DNA of 64,000 bases from Cercophora sp. LCS_1 (Eukaryota; Ascomycota; Sordariomycetes; Sordariales; Lasiosphaeriaceae): assembly GCA_036250225.1 (NCBI GenBank), contig JAPZLL010000016.1:496001-560000 (forward strand), in the 5' to 3' direction. Made by a program: the position numbers and the translations under genes. Position 1 is the stretch's first letter; each line of letters opens with the position of its first letter. Below, piece by piece: positions 1 to 12,765 of this stretch. The notes below the pieces were generated by a model. It was not told where the DNA came from. It ran no database searches and worked only from the letters and a program-made list of their open reading frames with translations.

Positions 1-3000
1 TCCCACTCCCACTCCCTCAGCCCAACATAGCGCCCAATCATATCATCGCCCTTCTTCCCCTCGCCAGCCCACACCTCGGGCTTACTAACCTTGAAGCCCT
101 TCCCACCAAGCTTGCCCTCCAACTTGGCATGCAACTCGCAAAACTCGCTCTCATTCTTCGTCCACCCGCCCAATCGCAAATGCGCCCGCTTGAGCAACTC
201 CATCGCCCACCCGGCCGTCTTGGCCAGATCCTCCGCCTTGGGCGGCGCAACCACCTCCCGCCCCTTCTTGTGGTAGGGCAAGATCCTGACCACGTCATCG
301 TCGCGCAGCGCGGCTTCCACCTCGCGGAGGATCTGCTCATGGATGGCCATCGCCCGCTCGACCCGTCCGTCAGAGGTATACAGCGCCGCAAGCATCTGGG
401 ACATTTCGATGGTCACGGGATCCAACACGCCGCGACTGCGACGGAGGTTGTAGCACATGGTATCGCAGAGCTCGATAGCCGCAGAGAGGTGATTCGTTGC
501 CACGTGCGCGTGGACCATGAGTCGTCCAATGTCGAGCACGCGCTTGGCGGACCACGTCTTTTGCACCTCGCGGGACTGCCAGAGCTTGAGCAGCAAAGCC
601 TCGAGCTCGACAAAGTTCTGCTGGCTGCCGAGGAGCTTGACGATGCCGGCGAGGTCCTTGATGCGGAGCCGGACGAAATCGATCTTGTTGGCGCGGAAGA
701 TGGCGAGGGCCTCGGTCGTGATGGCCGTGGAGAACTTGAGGTACTCGGCCCAGAGTTTGGGATCGTTGGGCTTCTCGACGTCGATGCCCGCCATGAACTC
801 GGCGAGCTTGTAGGCGTAGTGGACGTGTTTGAGGGATGAGTAGTAGTGCTGGCCGTGGGCGAAGTGGAACGTGCATTTGGCAACCTGCAAAGCTTTCTTG
901 AAGTCGCCCGCCTTGAGGAGCGAGGCGACCTTGGCGTTGCCGGCCTTGCAGACGAGGGCGGGGAAATCGATCTTGCCTTGGGAGGCGCCGAGGGAGGAGA
1001 GCAGCGCGAGGTAGAATAGGCGGGCGATCTCGTCTTCCGTCTTGATAAAGGCCGAGTACTTGGTCTTGAAGATGTGGTAGAGCTTCTTGTCGAGAATGAC
1101 GAGCATGTGCTCCTGCTTCTGCTCGACCCAGAAGGTGCGTAACTTGGCGCCGTACTCGAGGACAATCTCGATGCGTGTCTCCGTCTCAATGACCCTCTTG
1201 TATTCTTCGTACAGCGAGATCTCAAGAAGAGTCACGGCCATCAGCTCAGAGTACGACATGACAATCTTCTCGACGAGGCACTGCTCAAATGCAACGAGGA
1301 ACACGAAAGCCGAGCGCAAAATGGTGGCGTCGAACTTGACGATGATGTCGGTGCTAAACTCAAAGTCCTTGCCAAAGATGGTGAGATGGCGAAGATAGCG
1401 CACCAGCTTGAGGCCGTGCTGGGTGAGAGTGACAGTCGCAAAGATGGAGGCCAAAGTTGCCGCGGCGTGGTACAGGGCCATGGATCCACATGTCGAGGTG
1501 ACAATCCTGACAAAGGCAACGTGCAGAATCTCGACAATCTTGCTGTGCGACTCCTTGCTGCCCAGCTTCTGGTACAGGATGACAATGTCCTTAAGCTTGA
1601 GCAACGTCTTCTCATGCCAGCAGCCAAATTTGATCGTCAACTCCGCGTACGCCTCTAAGCAAAGCTCAATCGCCCGCTCAATCGTCGTGGTGGTCGTGGA
1701 GCCGCCAGAGGTGATGATGGTCACATAGACCTTGGAAAGACTCCTCTTGATCGTCTCAACCGTCACCTCCGTCGTGGTAGTTGTCGTCACCTTTGTCGTC
1801 TTGATGCGCGTGATGACCTCCTCGTAGATCGTTATCGACTCGTGCTGGTGTTTCTCGAATCTTGCGCAAAACCCCGCCAGCGCAATCATGGCGAGGATGA
1901 CGATAGACGACGAGGCCCCAAAGACAACAGTGACTGTCTCGCGATACTTGACCGAGATCTCATAGAGAACCGAGATCTCGACCTTGGCGTGGAACTCCAA
2001 CACGTAAATGTACTTCTCATAGATCAACTGGATAATGGTCTCCGTAAAGACGCACTCTTCGTGGTGATGGATAAAGGTCTCCCAGAGAACGGCGCAGATG
2101 CGCTGCAGCTCAATCCACTTCTTAGTCTCGTGGTAGTATGTGACCAAGATAACGGCAGCCTCAAATGCGTCGCGATGGCAGTGCTTGCGGTTAACGTTGA
2201 GAATGGTGACGATCTCAATGTAGTACTGATAAGCATCAGCACGCCCGAGGAGTCTGCACTGTGCCGCAAGCGCATAAAGCAGCTTGATCGTGAGCTTGTG
2301 GGAATTGCCTAGCTCCTTGCGGTACCTGGCTAAGAGCTGCACGTAGATCCCAATGACCTTGTCGTGGCGATGGTACTCCTCGTAGAAGGCAATAAGAACA
2401 GCCAGGGCCTGCTCAACGCGCACATCCGAGATCTTCAGCGATGCCAAGCAGGCATAGTAGATGCGGAGGTACAAGGCCTCAGCCTTCTCAAAGAACCGCT
2501 GTCGGTGGTAGCAGATAGCAAGGCGCGTGGCGACCAAGATGCACTCGGAAACGAAATGCTCTGACAGCTTGATGTTGACCTCAGCGGTCAAGACGGCCTT
2601 CCAGGTGACCTCGAGGGAGCGCGTGATGATGATCTCAGCTTGCGCCCAGTTCTCCGTCTTGATGTACAGATTGATGAGCGCGAGGCAAGAGTTGAAGAAG
2701 GCGACGTCGACCTTGGTCTTTTTGCAGCGAGTGAAGTGTGTCTCAAAGACCTCCTTGACCACCGTCTCGGTGACCTCAGTCACAGTGGTTGTGGTTGTCT
2801 TGGTGGTTTTCTTGGTCTCGATGATCTCCTCAACGACCTCGGTGATGAGAACAGTGGTCTGGAGAGCATCATCGTCGGTAACCGTCCCCTTGCCCTTGAA
2901 CCAGCCCCACACCTTTGTGAGAACAGAGATGGCAAACTGGAAGAGCCCAAACTCTTTGAAGAGAACGGCCATCTCTCTGATGAGAACAATAATGGTCTTC

Positions 3001-6000
3001 TCCTCAAAGCGGTGGTGCTCGTACTCAACCCACAGGCAGATCAAGATGTTGGAAGCCTCCTCGCATCGTCCCACTCGCTTCAAGAAGCGGACGTACTCCA
3101 GAGCGATGTTGATCTTGGTGATGTGAAACTCAATCGAGGTCTTGAGGCGACAAATCTCGCAGAAGCTTCTCCAGAGAGTGATGTAAATCTTCTCTGCTAA
3201 AAGGAACTGCTTCTGCGACTCGTAGAAGAAGGCCAAGCGGAGGAGGACCGAGACGCGTCTCTCGTCGTAGCGATCGTACACCTCGATTGTCTCGAGGAAG
3301 AAGTCGGCGTATTGCTCAACCTCCACCTCTCCATCGGGCACGAGAGTGATGTCGAGTCTGCCGAGATGTTCACAGAGCCGCCGAGCCCTGGAGGATTCTT
3401 TCCCGTCGATGAAGACGATGATCTCGTAAAGTCTCCTGAAGATGATAGTGGCCTTGTGCTCCTCCTTGATGTCGATATACAACTGGGCGAGTATCTCGTA
3501 CCACTTGATGAGAAGCTTACTGTTCTTGCCGTGCTTGCTCGTGCAAATTTCAACCATCAAGATGATCATCTGCTCTCGGTACGTCACGATCTCTGTGCGC
3601 GTCGTGATGGTGATGGTTTCCGTCAGCTCCAGAAAGTAGTTGGTGCAGGCCATGACGATTGCGTGGACACCACTCAAAACAATCTTGCCGAGGGTGGCGG
3701 CTCTGTAGAAGAACTTAGCGCCGACCAGCGCATCCGACGAGACATGAATGTTGCCGAGGATGATCAAGTTCTGCAAGACAACAACATGCTTCTCTCCGAA
3801 ACAGGCCTCTCGAATCTTGAGCGAGAACTCTGAGCGCTCAATGAGGCTCGAGGTAGACCAGCCGTAGGAACAGCTGGATCTCTCGAGAAGGGCAAAGTGG
3901 CAGGACGCAGGGAAAACCTCGTGGAAGTTTTTGCCCAAGACAAGCTGACCATTATCTCCACACAGACTGGAGGCTGAGAAGTGGCTTTGCCAGTGGCGAA
4001 CGGCGTAGTACAGAAGCCCATGTGCATGGAAAGCTTCGTCAACCACCTTGTCTCCGAGGAGATCGAGTGATGGCTCAGTGCTTTCGGGCAGTGCAAGCTT
4101 GGAGTAGAGGAGGAGTGCCAGTGTGAGATGTCTGTTGGCGTCCTTGATCGAAGGCAGCGACTTGCCCATGAGCGACAGCATGTACGCCCGGATAACCTTG
4201 CTTCTGAAGTGAACACCGCCGCCCTCGATGACGATGATATCGCGGCAGGTTGCCTTGATATGCTTGGGAAGGTTGACTTCGTTGCCAAATTGGCGACCCT
4301 GGACATTGAGGCGCAGAAGCTCCTCCAACTCCCCGACAAGAAGAGGTCTGTTGGCAGCGAGCATGAACGAAAGCATCGCCTGGGTGGTCTCAGACTTGAG
4401 GGACAGACGGGAAAGCAGCTTCTTCAGGGTCTCCTCGATGTTGGCAGTCAGTCCCTCGGCAGTCTTGAGGAAGGAATCAGCCGATGTCTCCTTGGAGAGG
4501 AGCGTTGTTGCGAGGTAGGCCCAGAAGAACGATGTCTTGGCCTTCGTGGTCAGATCCTGGACTGTCTTTTCTCTTTGGTCGGCACCCAACTGAGAAAAGC
4601 AAGAAAGTGTCGAGAAAGATTGGCGGAAGTGAGCCTTAATGTCGGCAGCCAGGTGCTGGGGAGTGAGTGTGAAATGGGAGCACCCCTCGCTGAGGTGGGA
4701 GATCGCTTTGGAGAGGGTGATCATGCGGATGGTCTGGAACTTGGAGATGCACTTGCGCATCGCCTTGTGGAACTCCAGCGGACTCCTATCCCCTGTGACC
4801 TCGTGGAAGCCGTCAACGACGATGACCAAGTACGCACCACGGTCGTTGATGGTTCGAAGACCGGTCTCCAGCGCAGACCAGAGGGCAGTCTCAAGGGTCG
4901 AGGACTTGTAGTCCTTATCGTACGCTTCAAAGGCACTTGTAAGTTTGTCAAGGAGCGCGACATCGCCGACATTCTTCTCGAGCAGCTGGTAAAGAATGCC
5001 CTTCAAGAACGCGACTGTGGTGCATTGCGTAGGCGAGTCGTACGGGAAGGTGTAGAGAAGCGTGGTGAACTGGGTGCGGTTCATCGGACGCTGGAGACGT
5101 TCCTTGATCCAGCCGGCAAGAATGGTCTTGCCGCTCCCCGACTCGCCGGTGATGGTCAATGTCTTGTCGTTGCTCCGGAAGAAGTCAAGTAGGGGACCTT
5201 TGAGCCACTCGCAAGTGTCCTCGGCGCGCTTCAGCCCCTCGGAAACCTGGTCGTAGAAGGATCCCTTGACAGATCGGTCGTGCTTGAGCCGTCGGCGAAC
5301 CTGGTGGAGGTTAATGTTGCTGGCCCGATGGCCGAGCTTGAGAGACCACATCTTCGCGATGATGAGATCCCGCCTCTCCCAGATTCCACTCAGGTAGCCG
5401 CCAAACTGGGCGTCAAAGTCGATGGTGACAGAAGTGCCAAGCCCAAGCTTGAGAATCTCCTGGCGGTAAAGGACAGAGATCTTGCCAATCAACTTGACAA
5501 CATCGCAGTAGAGATGCGCTACCAGTTCCATGACCTCGCGAGAGGACCGGAAGATTTCCTGACGATTGTTAGTCTCCCAGAAGCGCGCAGGAAATAAGCG
5601 ACACTCACATGAATCTGGCTGACATGCAACATCATGAGGCTTAGCTCATAAAGCGCCCGGAATGTGGGTATCAAGGCCTTGGCTTGCTGAGGCCCAAGCT
5701 GTCCACACTGTTAGTCTCACATTTGTGGTCTCGATACCAGATGGATTACTCACCTCAAGCAGGATCTGGGTACTTCCAAGGGCCGTGATTGAGGTTGCCT
5801 CAGTCCCGGAGCAAAACTGTCCAATTGCGTCGCCAAAGGCCCAGAGCTGGAGCCCAAAGCACTGCGCCGCCCGCAAGACGCGATCCCAGTCGCTGCCTCG
5901 TCGAGGCATGTGGATGAGTCGCTCCTCAGAGAGATACTCAAGGTACGAGTCGAGGTCGAGGACGTTGAAGAACGACTCATCGTACTCGCCCAGCTTGCAA

Positions 6001-6353
6001 ATGTGTCCGCGGATGGTCCTGCTGGTCTCGACAAGGCGAGTGATCTGGATCCTCGAGATGGCTTGGGTGTGCGAGATTGCCGATACCGATGCCGTCTCGT
6101 CGGTGACCGAGACCGTCTTCTCCGAGTGGGAGGTCCCATTGCTGGTGATGCTGGAGGACGAGATGCTCACCGTGTCGGAGGACTTGTGCACCTTCTTGGA
6201 GGAGAGGCCATTGGCCGACTCCATGAGGCCCGCACGAATGGTGTCCATGGTCGAACTTGTCCTGGAATCCGTAGCTTCGTGGCCTTCAGAGACAAGTAAA
6301 GACGATGCCGAGTTGCGCTTCCTGACCAATAAGCCCTTCCGCAGACCCAACAT
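1..6353 (-). CDS. Large fungal NLR: NACHT-type NTPase with long TPR array (C-terminus off left edge)
   Basis: Reading leftward from an ATG at 6353, exons 6353-5754, 5698-5609 and 5558 to beyond base 1 give at least 2,080 residues without a stop. Both introns have GTGAGT donors, GACTAAC branch sites and AG acceptors and keep phase 0. Order seen: Ser/Thr-rich basic N-terminus (1-130), helical linker (130-365), P-loop NTPase with Walker A GESGSGKT near residue 368 and Walker B LVIVVDGF near 480, then about 1,300 residues of paired TPR-like helices interrupted by Thr/Val tracts (minus-strand frame, around 2760-2830 and 1665-1815). By family knowledge this is a STAND/NOD-like receptor: a cytosolic nucleotide switch linked in fungi to non-self recognition and regulated cell death. 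I do not recognise the N-terminal domain, so the output activity is unknown. Family assignment is firm; the exact start is less so, because an in-frame ATG also lies upstream at 6578. Confidence 0.88.
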
Positions 6354-7379
6354 GTCAAGGAAGAAGAGAGAACAAAAGAGCGACGGCGAGGGTAGGAAGA
6401 CGCAACTTGTCTCGGTATTTCGAGCCCGGAGGCGAACACTATCATATACAGAGAGCAAGGTGCCATCCAACACCCGCTCCTCCCGCCGAGCTGGAACCCA
6501 GGGGGGGTACCCCTGAAAGTAGCTGGGCTCGACTGATATGTATTGATCCTCATCTCGACGGATCCAGACCACCCCCAATCATCATCTGATCCAGCCCAAA
6601 GTAGTAGATTATCCGTTCCATTGGCCTAGACTAGCCGTCGGCACCTCGACGCCTCTTCATGCTCCTTCATGTAGGCAATGGGAGGTGGTGGCACTTTCGA
6701 TACCGGCTCCCGGGTTCCCCTTTCCGCCCGTGGGCCAACACCGGAAGCAACTCCGAGCCCGCTCTCCAAGATCACTAGGCCAAAACAGATTATGATACCC
6801 TCTGTCAAGCTGGCAGAAAGTTACGCCCAAGACTCTCTCATTTCCCGATGACAACGTGGGTGAGGATCGGTGGAAGACTCGGGCTGAAAGCTTGCTTGTG
6901 GCGAACTGACCTTTCCGTGCGCCTCTCAGAATGGCAAGTGATGATGGGACAGGAACTGCAGCCAAATCACGTCGCGCCGAGCAAAGGGTTACGGAGTTCG
7001 CTGCGGGGCAGTCTAGAACGTGCAGTTGATGATCGCGGGTCGATAGCGTCGCCGCCGTCGCGCCTTCAGCTGTTCGGAAGCAGCGGAGCAAGCCTCGAGC
7101 TAGCCTTGTCAGGCGGGAAACGACAAGGGTTGAGCTGAAGGCCCAGGGGTAGAGGCGTGTTGATCCCGGGGGTTCATCTTGGCAATCAATATCGCGTCCT
7201 CTTCAACGAGAAGCTGAACAGGCAAACGCAGATACATTATCGAAAGTTGAATGTAACACGGGGGTGATGAAGGACAGAGAAAAAAAATCTGCATGCGAAA
7301 TTGAGCTCATGACACGCAAGGTCCAGCGCGCCTTCCTGCACCGAGACGCTCCTGTACCCCCACGAACCGCACCACCAAT
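6354..7379. other. Intergenic stretch between the NLR and the HET remnant
   Basis: No open frame here shows a recognisable domain or a spliceable continuation. It presumably contains the NLR promoter. Short frames on both strands (for example 6657-7091 minus and 6848-7138 plus) have no domain signature. Confidence 0.6.
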
Positions 7380-8396
7380 TTACACCAAATTCACCATTCC
7401 AACCTTCAAGCTCCCCTCACCAACCCACCTCGCCGCCTTCCCCTCGACAAACGCCTCCCCCACGACTTCAAACCATTCCCCCTCCCCCAGATCCCCCTTG
7501 TCTCCCGCCCGCTCGTCCCTCTCTTCCGGACCAAGCTCCCTCAAAATAACAGGGTACGAGCAGCCAATAATAACCCAAATCGTATCCCCTGTCCTCGCCC
7601 CTTCCCTCGGCGTCGCCCCCAGGAACCAACCGCCTCTCCTTGGTAACACACAACCTCTGCCTCACCATGACCCAGGCCTCATGCAACGCGTCCTTGACTT
7701 TGTCTAGCTCTTCCATTCCCATTTCCATGTCCCGCAGACAGTCGGTACTTGCTGGGAAAAAGTCTTTGACCGTCTTGCCATCCCAGAGTCGAAACCTGGC
7801 ATTCGCCAACCTCCATTGCTGGAAGACGCGGAACGTGTCCAGCATGATGATAGATGACCATCCTGCCCGGGCAAAGGCCTCTTCCTCGACGGCGTTGGGC
7901 GTGGCCTTGTTGAACTACGGAATTGTAAAGAGGGCCGAGTGGTCAGGCCCACGTAGGGGAAAGAGCTTGGAGGCGTCTTCTTCCGATTTGTAGTTCGATT
8001 CCGATACCGATGCCGAGTCATCGTCTGGCTCTGAGCTGGAGAAGGACAGTGCCTTCTTTGGTGCGTTTTTTGGTGGTTTGGACCGCTGGGTGGGCCGTGG
8101 GACGGGCTGACGTGAGCGAGGAGTAGGGATGTTGGAGGTGATGTGCATGGTATTTTGGAGGACTCGGAGGAGGATGTCTCGGTTTCTTGCTCAGACGACG
8201 AGTATTTATGCAGAACCGGCGCAGGTTCGCTGTTCCGCTCCTGTCCTTCATCTTCTAGGGGCCCAAGCGAGCCGATGATATCGATTTCGACTGCCCTGAT
8301 CTTCAGGACGCGGTTGTCAATGCTGCGTGTCCACAATGGCCCGCCAATATTTTTCCGTGTGCCTTTGGAATGCCACTTCCCACCACACTTTGACAT
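7380..8396 (-). pseudogene. Remnant of a HET (heterokaryon incompatibility) domain protein, C-terminal part
   Basis: The minus strand carries the usual C-terminal block of fungal HET proteins: a segment VRQRLCVTKERRLV, then GDTIWVIIGCSYPVILREL, then WFEVVGEAFVEGKA. These lie in two different frames; the shift falls at a run of five G (plus-strand C run at 7616-7620). Upstream, the frame is broken by a TAG at about 7917 (LFTIP stop FNKATPNAVEEE). Further upstream another frame has RAVEIDIIGSLGP, which may be an older middle segment, followed by low-complexity Ser/Glu sequence. No HET core domain is visible. Intact relatives trigger incompatibility-type cell death after fusion of unlike strains; this copy cannot encode a full protein as written. 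A sequencing error could explain the G-run shift but not the stop as well. Confidence 0.65.
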
Positions 8397-8440
8397 TGTT
8401 GATGTTTTCTTTTTTTTAAAAAAAAAAATCAAATACGTAT

Positions 8441-9436
8441 TTAAAATTCCAAGTACCCCAATTTATTAACTATTGATGCCTCCAAAATGTGGTAATAGTT
8501 GGCTTTAGTGGCGCTGCCAAAGACCAGGTTTGTTTGTGGGCGTGGTGTGTCAAAACAAAAAATGGGGTGTGCGAAAAATAGAGCTCTTGACGATACGTGC
8601 AACCCAAGTACTGTCATTGAGCCTTCTGATCTTGCGAGTGATTGTTTGGATTTCGATGCGAGAGAGATATCCAAGAGCGCCAAGAGCGTGTAACGGCGAC
8701 ACCGAGCAGTCATTGAGATTGAGCCTATAGCAAGACTCTCCTCAAGCTTGCGGGGCTGGAGAATGTCGAAGTGAAAGTCGCGAAATTCATCATCAAAGGC
8801 GGGAATGGGAAATTGTCCAGCCTTCCGAGCCGCCTCTCTCCTTTCGAGGGTTGTGATAAAATTGATGATATTTCTATGAAATTGCTGTGGGACAAGCAAC
8901 TCGCCACGACTGAGCAATGACCGATACAACTCCAGCAACGGTAGAGGATACCGGAATAGTTTTGTCTGAACGGGAAGATCTTTAGGATCCCTGCTTAGAG
9001 CAAAATCCAGAAGCCTATTATCCAGTTGCTCTGGCAATGGACGAGACCCTTGCTTGTTCGTGGCCAAGCAACCCAAAAACAAGGCTGACAGTTGCGAGTC
9101 GGTGAGGCGAGAATTTGATAGGCCCCGCAACCAAGGGGTTACCTGGCGAATTCGGTCTTAGATCGCTCGAAGGTCTGACGCATCGCGTCCTGCAAGTACC
9201 CGGTACTCGACATCCAAGGATAGCGTCCCTTGGCTCCATTGCTCGACCAAGTACTTTGCCAGCAGCATCATAGGTAAGGGTGTGGCTGTTCGCAACATCG
9301 GGACGTATCCTAGATGTAATGCCGCCATCGTGCTGCTCCCCAGTCTTCTCATGAACCTTACGCGACGAATTGACTGCCTCATTCCATCTCGCAAGGGTTG
9401 CGTATTCTCCCTGGCTTTGAAGGGGGGTGGGAGCAC
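8441..9436 (-). pseudogene. Helical C-terminal fragment, probably part of the decayed ankyrin gene next to it
   Basis: One minus frame (9130-8441) reads as a plausible helical protein (for example LPEQLDNRLLDFALSRDP and FHRNIINFITTLERREAA). The sequence just upstream (9436-9158) reads MAALHLGYVPMLRTATPL and then changes frame before MRQTFERSKTEFAR. No single splice I could find joins them cleanly. Its place directly downstream of the ankyrin exons suggests it was their 3' end. I recognise no domain, and a separate small gene cannot be excluded. Confidence 0.4.
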
Positions 9437-9451
9437 TGCAAACTGGGTCGG

Positions 9452-12400
9452 CTACCCGTTTTTCTGCGCGAGGAGGTGAACAATCTTGCCAGCCCTCTCA
9501 AATTCGTCGTCTCGGACGCTCTCATTCTCGCAGTTGAACATTGTGAGCTTTGCAAGTCTCTGAAACGCAATGTCGAGACAAGTTCTTTCCTCGACGTCTA
9601 ACTGAGTGTGGTCGGCCCCTGCGCTCAAGAGAAGCTCGGCTGCAACTGGATTGAGGACTTCAGTGGCAGACCGCAAAGCCGTGGAACGAGCTGGCGTGGT
9701 AACCTTGGCGTTGAGATGTTCTGGCTTTGAATAGTGACAAAGGAGGATCTCGAGCATTTGCCTGGATATAGGATCGGGGTTGTACTTGACCGCGGCGATG
9801 TGGATGACAGAAGTCTTGACGTAGTCGCTTACAATGAAAAACTCGTTCGAATCCTTGGGTTCTAGTGACAAGATGAACCTAATGATGAGGTTAGCTTCAA
9901 TTACCACGAGGAGATCCACGGGTAGTGGACGGATCACTGATATACCTGAGAGTTGCGGGGAGATCGTCGACCTGGCGAGCATGATCCGGAAAAAATAACG
10001 AGCCGAGTACCGTGACCCCGATACCCGACGGCCGGTTCAGCGATTCGCCATTTGCAGGGAGACATCGAGCAAGCCCAAAGGCTCCCCGGAAGAGAGCGAG
10101 GGAAAGAGCATCGCAGCCCCGATTGTCAACGATGGTTGCTGGTACACCGTGCTCCAGGAACAAGTTAGCGAAACCCTAACACGTGCAAGTAGCTTGCTCC
10201 AACGCCGGACAGACAATGTTGAGGATCTCGGCCCTTCCTGAGGTCTAGAGTAGCGCCATGCTTCGCAAGAAGCAACAAGATATCGAAGCGGTGGCGATTC
10301 AGAGCGTCATGCGCAGGAGTCATCCCATCGAAAGCCGAGTTTATCCCTCGTCTGAATGTGGTGTCGTGGAGAAGAAACTTCACGGCATAATTGGTACCGA
10401 GAGAAATTGTGTATTGAAGGGTGGATACTGGCCCGTGGAGTGTATCCAGAGTCGGCGTCAGTAAGCCGGAGGAAAGTAGAATGCTCAACGTCCGCCTTTC
10501 ATTCTCTCCCCTTGCCCTTCCATGGCAGTAGATCCCCTCTACTTCGAACTTGTCGCTCAGGGCAGACGTAACAAGCCCACAGACGCTAATGTTATGATAG
10601 AAGCGACGGTAAACTGCGCCCAAGTGTTGAGGTGAATCGTCCAGGCACCCGGTTTCCATCTGCTGATCGGGACGTGAGGTTGCAGGGGCGCAGTGAATGA
10701 GTGTAAGACGCACTGTGGAGAGTAAAAACTGGAGAGATGATGGGAGGTGCAGCTCACAAGACAGTTGGATGGCCTTGTGAAACAAGTCGAAGGCTTGGTA
10801 AATCCAGGGTGCGTTGTCGGCTTTGCCGATGAGTTGACGATACACTTCCGAGATGATATCCATAGTGAGTATGTCGCCGTGCAAAGCTGCACGTAACAAG
10901 GCCTCGCCAGGTATTCTGCCGTGATCAAACGCTCTCAACGGGGGACAAATCCCATCTGCTAGATGCGCCGTAGGGGGCTTTGAGATGTACCCCAGCCCTA
11001 GCACGGTCCCGTTTCGCATGAGTCCGGCGACAACCTTACCTTTTTCTTCTTCATCCGGGTCAGGGTTGGTAGCGGAGCACCAGATCCGAGTTTAGAGCTA
11101 GCTTTAGAGATGGAAACCGATCACTTACTGAAGTAATGAATTGTCGCCTCCGAGATCAACTCCTGGGATGTCTCCGCCTTCGGCGAGCACGTCACGCGGT
11201 TGGATGACCTGCTGTAAAGTAGCCCTCATGCCGTGGGTTTCGCGATCCAAGGCGCTGCCAAGGAGGTGTTGCTTCCATAGGGGAATCGGAAGACCAGTCT
11301 CATTTTCGTTGGTTTGAACGTCACCCATCTTCTCTTCCAGCGAGGGCGCCCCACGTATAAAAGCTAAGAGGTCATCCAGAGTGTGAGCAAGGTGTTGGGC
11401 AAACTGATGACCCTGTGCTGAGAGTGCTCCAAGAGGAGCCCTCGCTGAGGACATATCCTTCTCGGTTCCGATGCCGTGTAAGTAACAGAGTAACTGGATC
11501 CAAGTAATGTCGAGCTTGAGGCTTTGGGAATTATCAGTGTTGTGTGAGCTCAATACTCGGCAACACTTGAAAAGGTGTTCATTGATGATGCGCGGGAGCT
11601 TGTGAAGGCTTGTAGCTGATAGTTGTAGCTACAACGACAGGAATGGCCAGTCTGTGCGGCTCAGGACCAAAGCAAGCGTTCTGTGTCCTTACCTCGTTGA
11701 AACCCTCAATGCTTCCCCGAGGCTGATCGTATCTCCGGCGTAGGGCTTTGGGACTCGCGAAAAACAGTCCCGATACTCTGTGAGGGCTCTGAGCCAGTCA
11801 TTAAAAACTGATTTTGTGTGCACGCAGGACATAGTGGTGAAAGGAACTGGACGCATAGAACTTAGACTTACTTTCGAAGATTAGGTCTTCCAGAGCGTTC
11901 CAGCAATGTCTCAAGAATGCGGGAGAAATCTCTCCTCTTCGGGTTGAGTCGAACAGATATTTCAAAGACGGCGAACAAAAATGGCGGATCCTTAATGAGA
12001 TAATGTCCAAACATGGCTGGGTTGGAGAGCATCGTGAATAATCCCAGCTACATGGAGTGCGGACAAACCCGAGGCGACATCAGCGGCAAGATTGATGCGT
12101 ATATCCATGGAAACCAGGGGCTCCGCAGCCTGAAAGACTTCGAGGGTGTCCAGGTCGGCTTGCTCGAAGCTGAGGACAGGACATATTTCCAGCGGGTCAA
12201 ACGGAAACACACCGAAACTGATTTTTCTGAGCACCACGATTGCTTCGCAGTCGATAGAGGCTTCGGTCAGGGTGCGTATCTCGCGCAGAAGCCGGGCGAA
12301 GTCGGCCACCACCACCGACCCGATCAAGCTATGGACGGGCCTCAATCGAGGCGCCTCACAGCTATATTGCAGATATATCCTGGATGGGCCTTGGGTCCCC

Positions 12401-12462
12401 AGGTTGCCTGTGATATTACGCGCCTCTCCATATATCATAGGGCTATCGCCTTGGGTACCCAT
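9452..12462 (-). pseudogene. Degenerate kinase-Sel1-ankyrin gene
   Basis: Pieces occur in the order expected for fungal kinase-ankyrin proteins. At 12462-11992 there is a kinase-like N-lobe (LLREIRTLTE, then a PVL hinge and DVASGLSALHVAGIIH) that reaches an altered catalytic loop (HDALQPS instead of HGDLKPS) and stops. At about 12000-11880 there is an end-of-kinase motif in another frame (DPPFLFAVFEI, LNPKRRDFSRILETLL), so the activation segment and most of the C-lobe are missing. A Sel1-like unit (YLHGIGTEKD) follows at 11553-11125, then ankyrin-type repeats (11019-10165, 10163-9897, 9880-9452). One genuine intron survives (about 9945-9882, AG|GTATAT to ATTAG|G). A one-base insertion near 10170 separates LHVLGF from ANLFLEHGVPATI. 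No glycine loop or VAIK lysine is seen. The gene was once functional but is now probably dead. Confidence 0.65.
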
Positions 12463-12765
12463 GATAAGAAATCAGCACGCAGCTCTGTCAAAAACACAAA
12501 GGAAGAACCATAACAGTGACTTACCAGTTCCTAAATGCAGCTCCTTATCCTGACAGCTACTCGACAACTGGGCAGAACCCATCTATCAGTAAGCCTGATC
12601 CCAAAAATGAGCATTTCACGCTTCGTACCCGCTCAGTCCGTGGAAAAGGGGGTCGCTGAAACCAGTATACTTCAGCTGCAGTAGCATTGGGATCCGTGGT
12701 GTAAATCGTGCTATTAAAAACCGGCTTTAGCTCTTGAGGGGCTCTAAGTCAGCGGAAAAGAAATC

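Noticed and set aside
129..839. 236-codon plus-strand open frame
   Set aside because: Antisense to the TPR array of the NLR; composition follows from the coding strand.
4128..5192. 354-codon plus-strand open frame
   Set aside because: It lies opposite the NTPase region of the NLR, whose minus frame has Walker motifs; the plus frame has no domain and is an antisense shadow.
6657..7091. 144-codon minus-strand frame upstream of the NLR
   Set aside because: No domain, low-complexity composition, and no splice continuation that improves it.
8405..8430. T/A homopolymer tracts (also near 19851, 35231 and 38967) as retroposon tails
   Set aside because: No target-site duplications or reverse-transcriptase fragments next to them; one lies inside a normal intron of TRM11.
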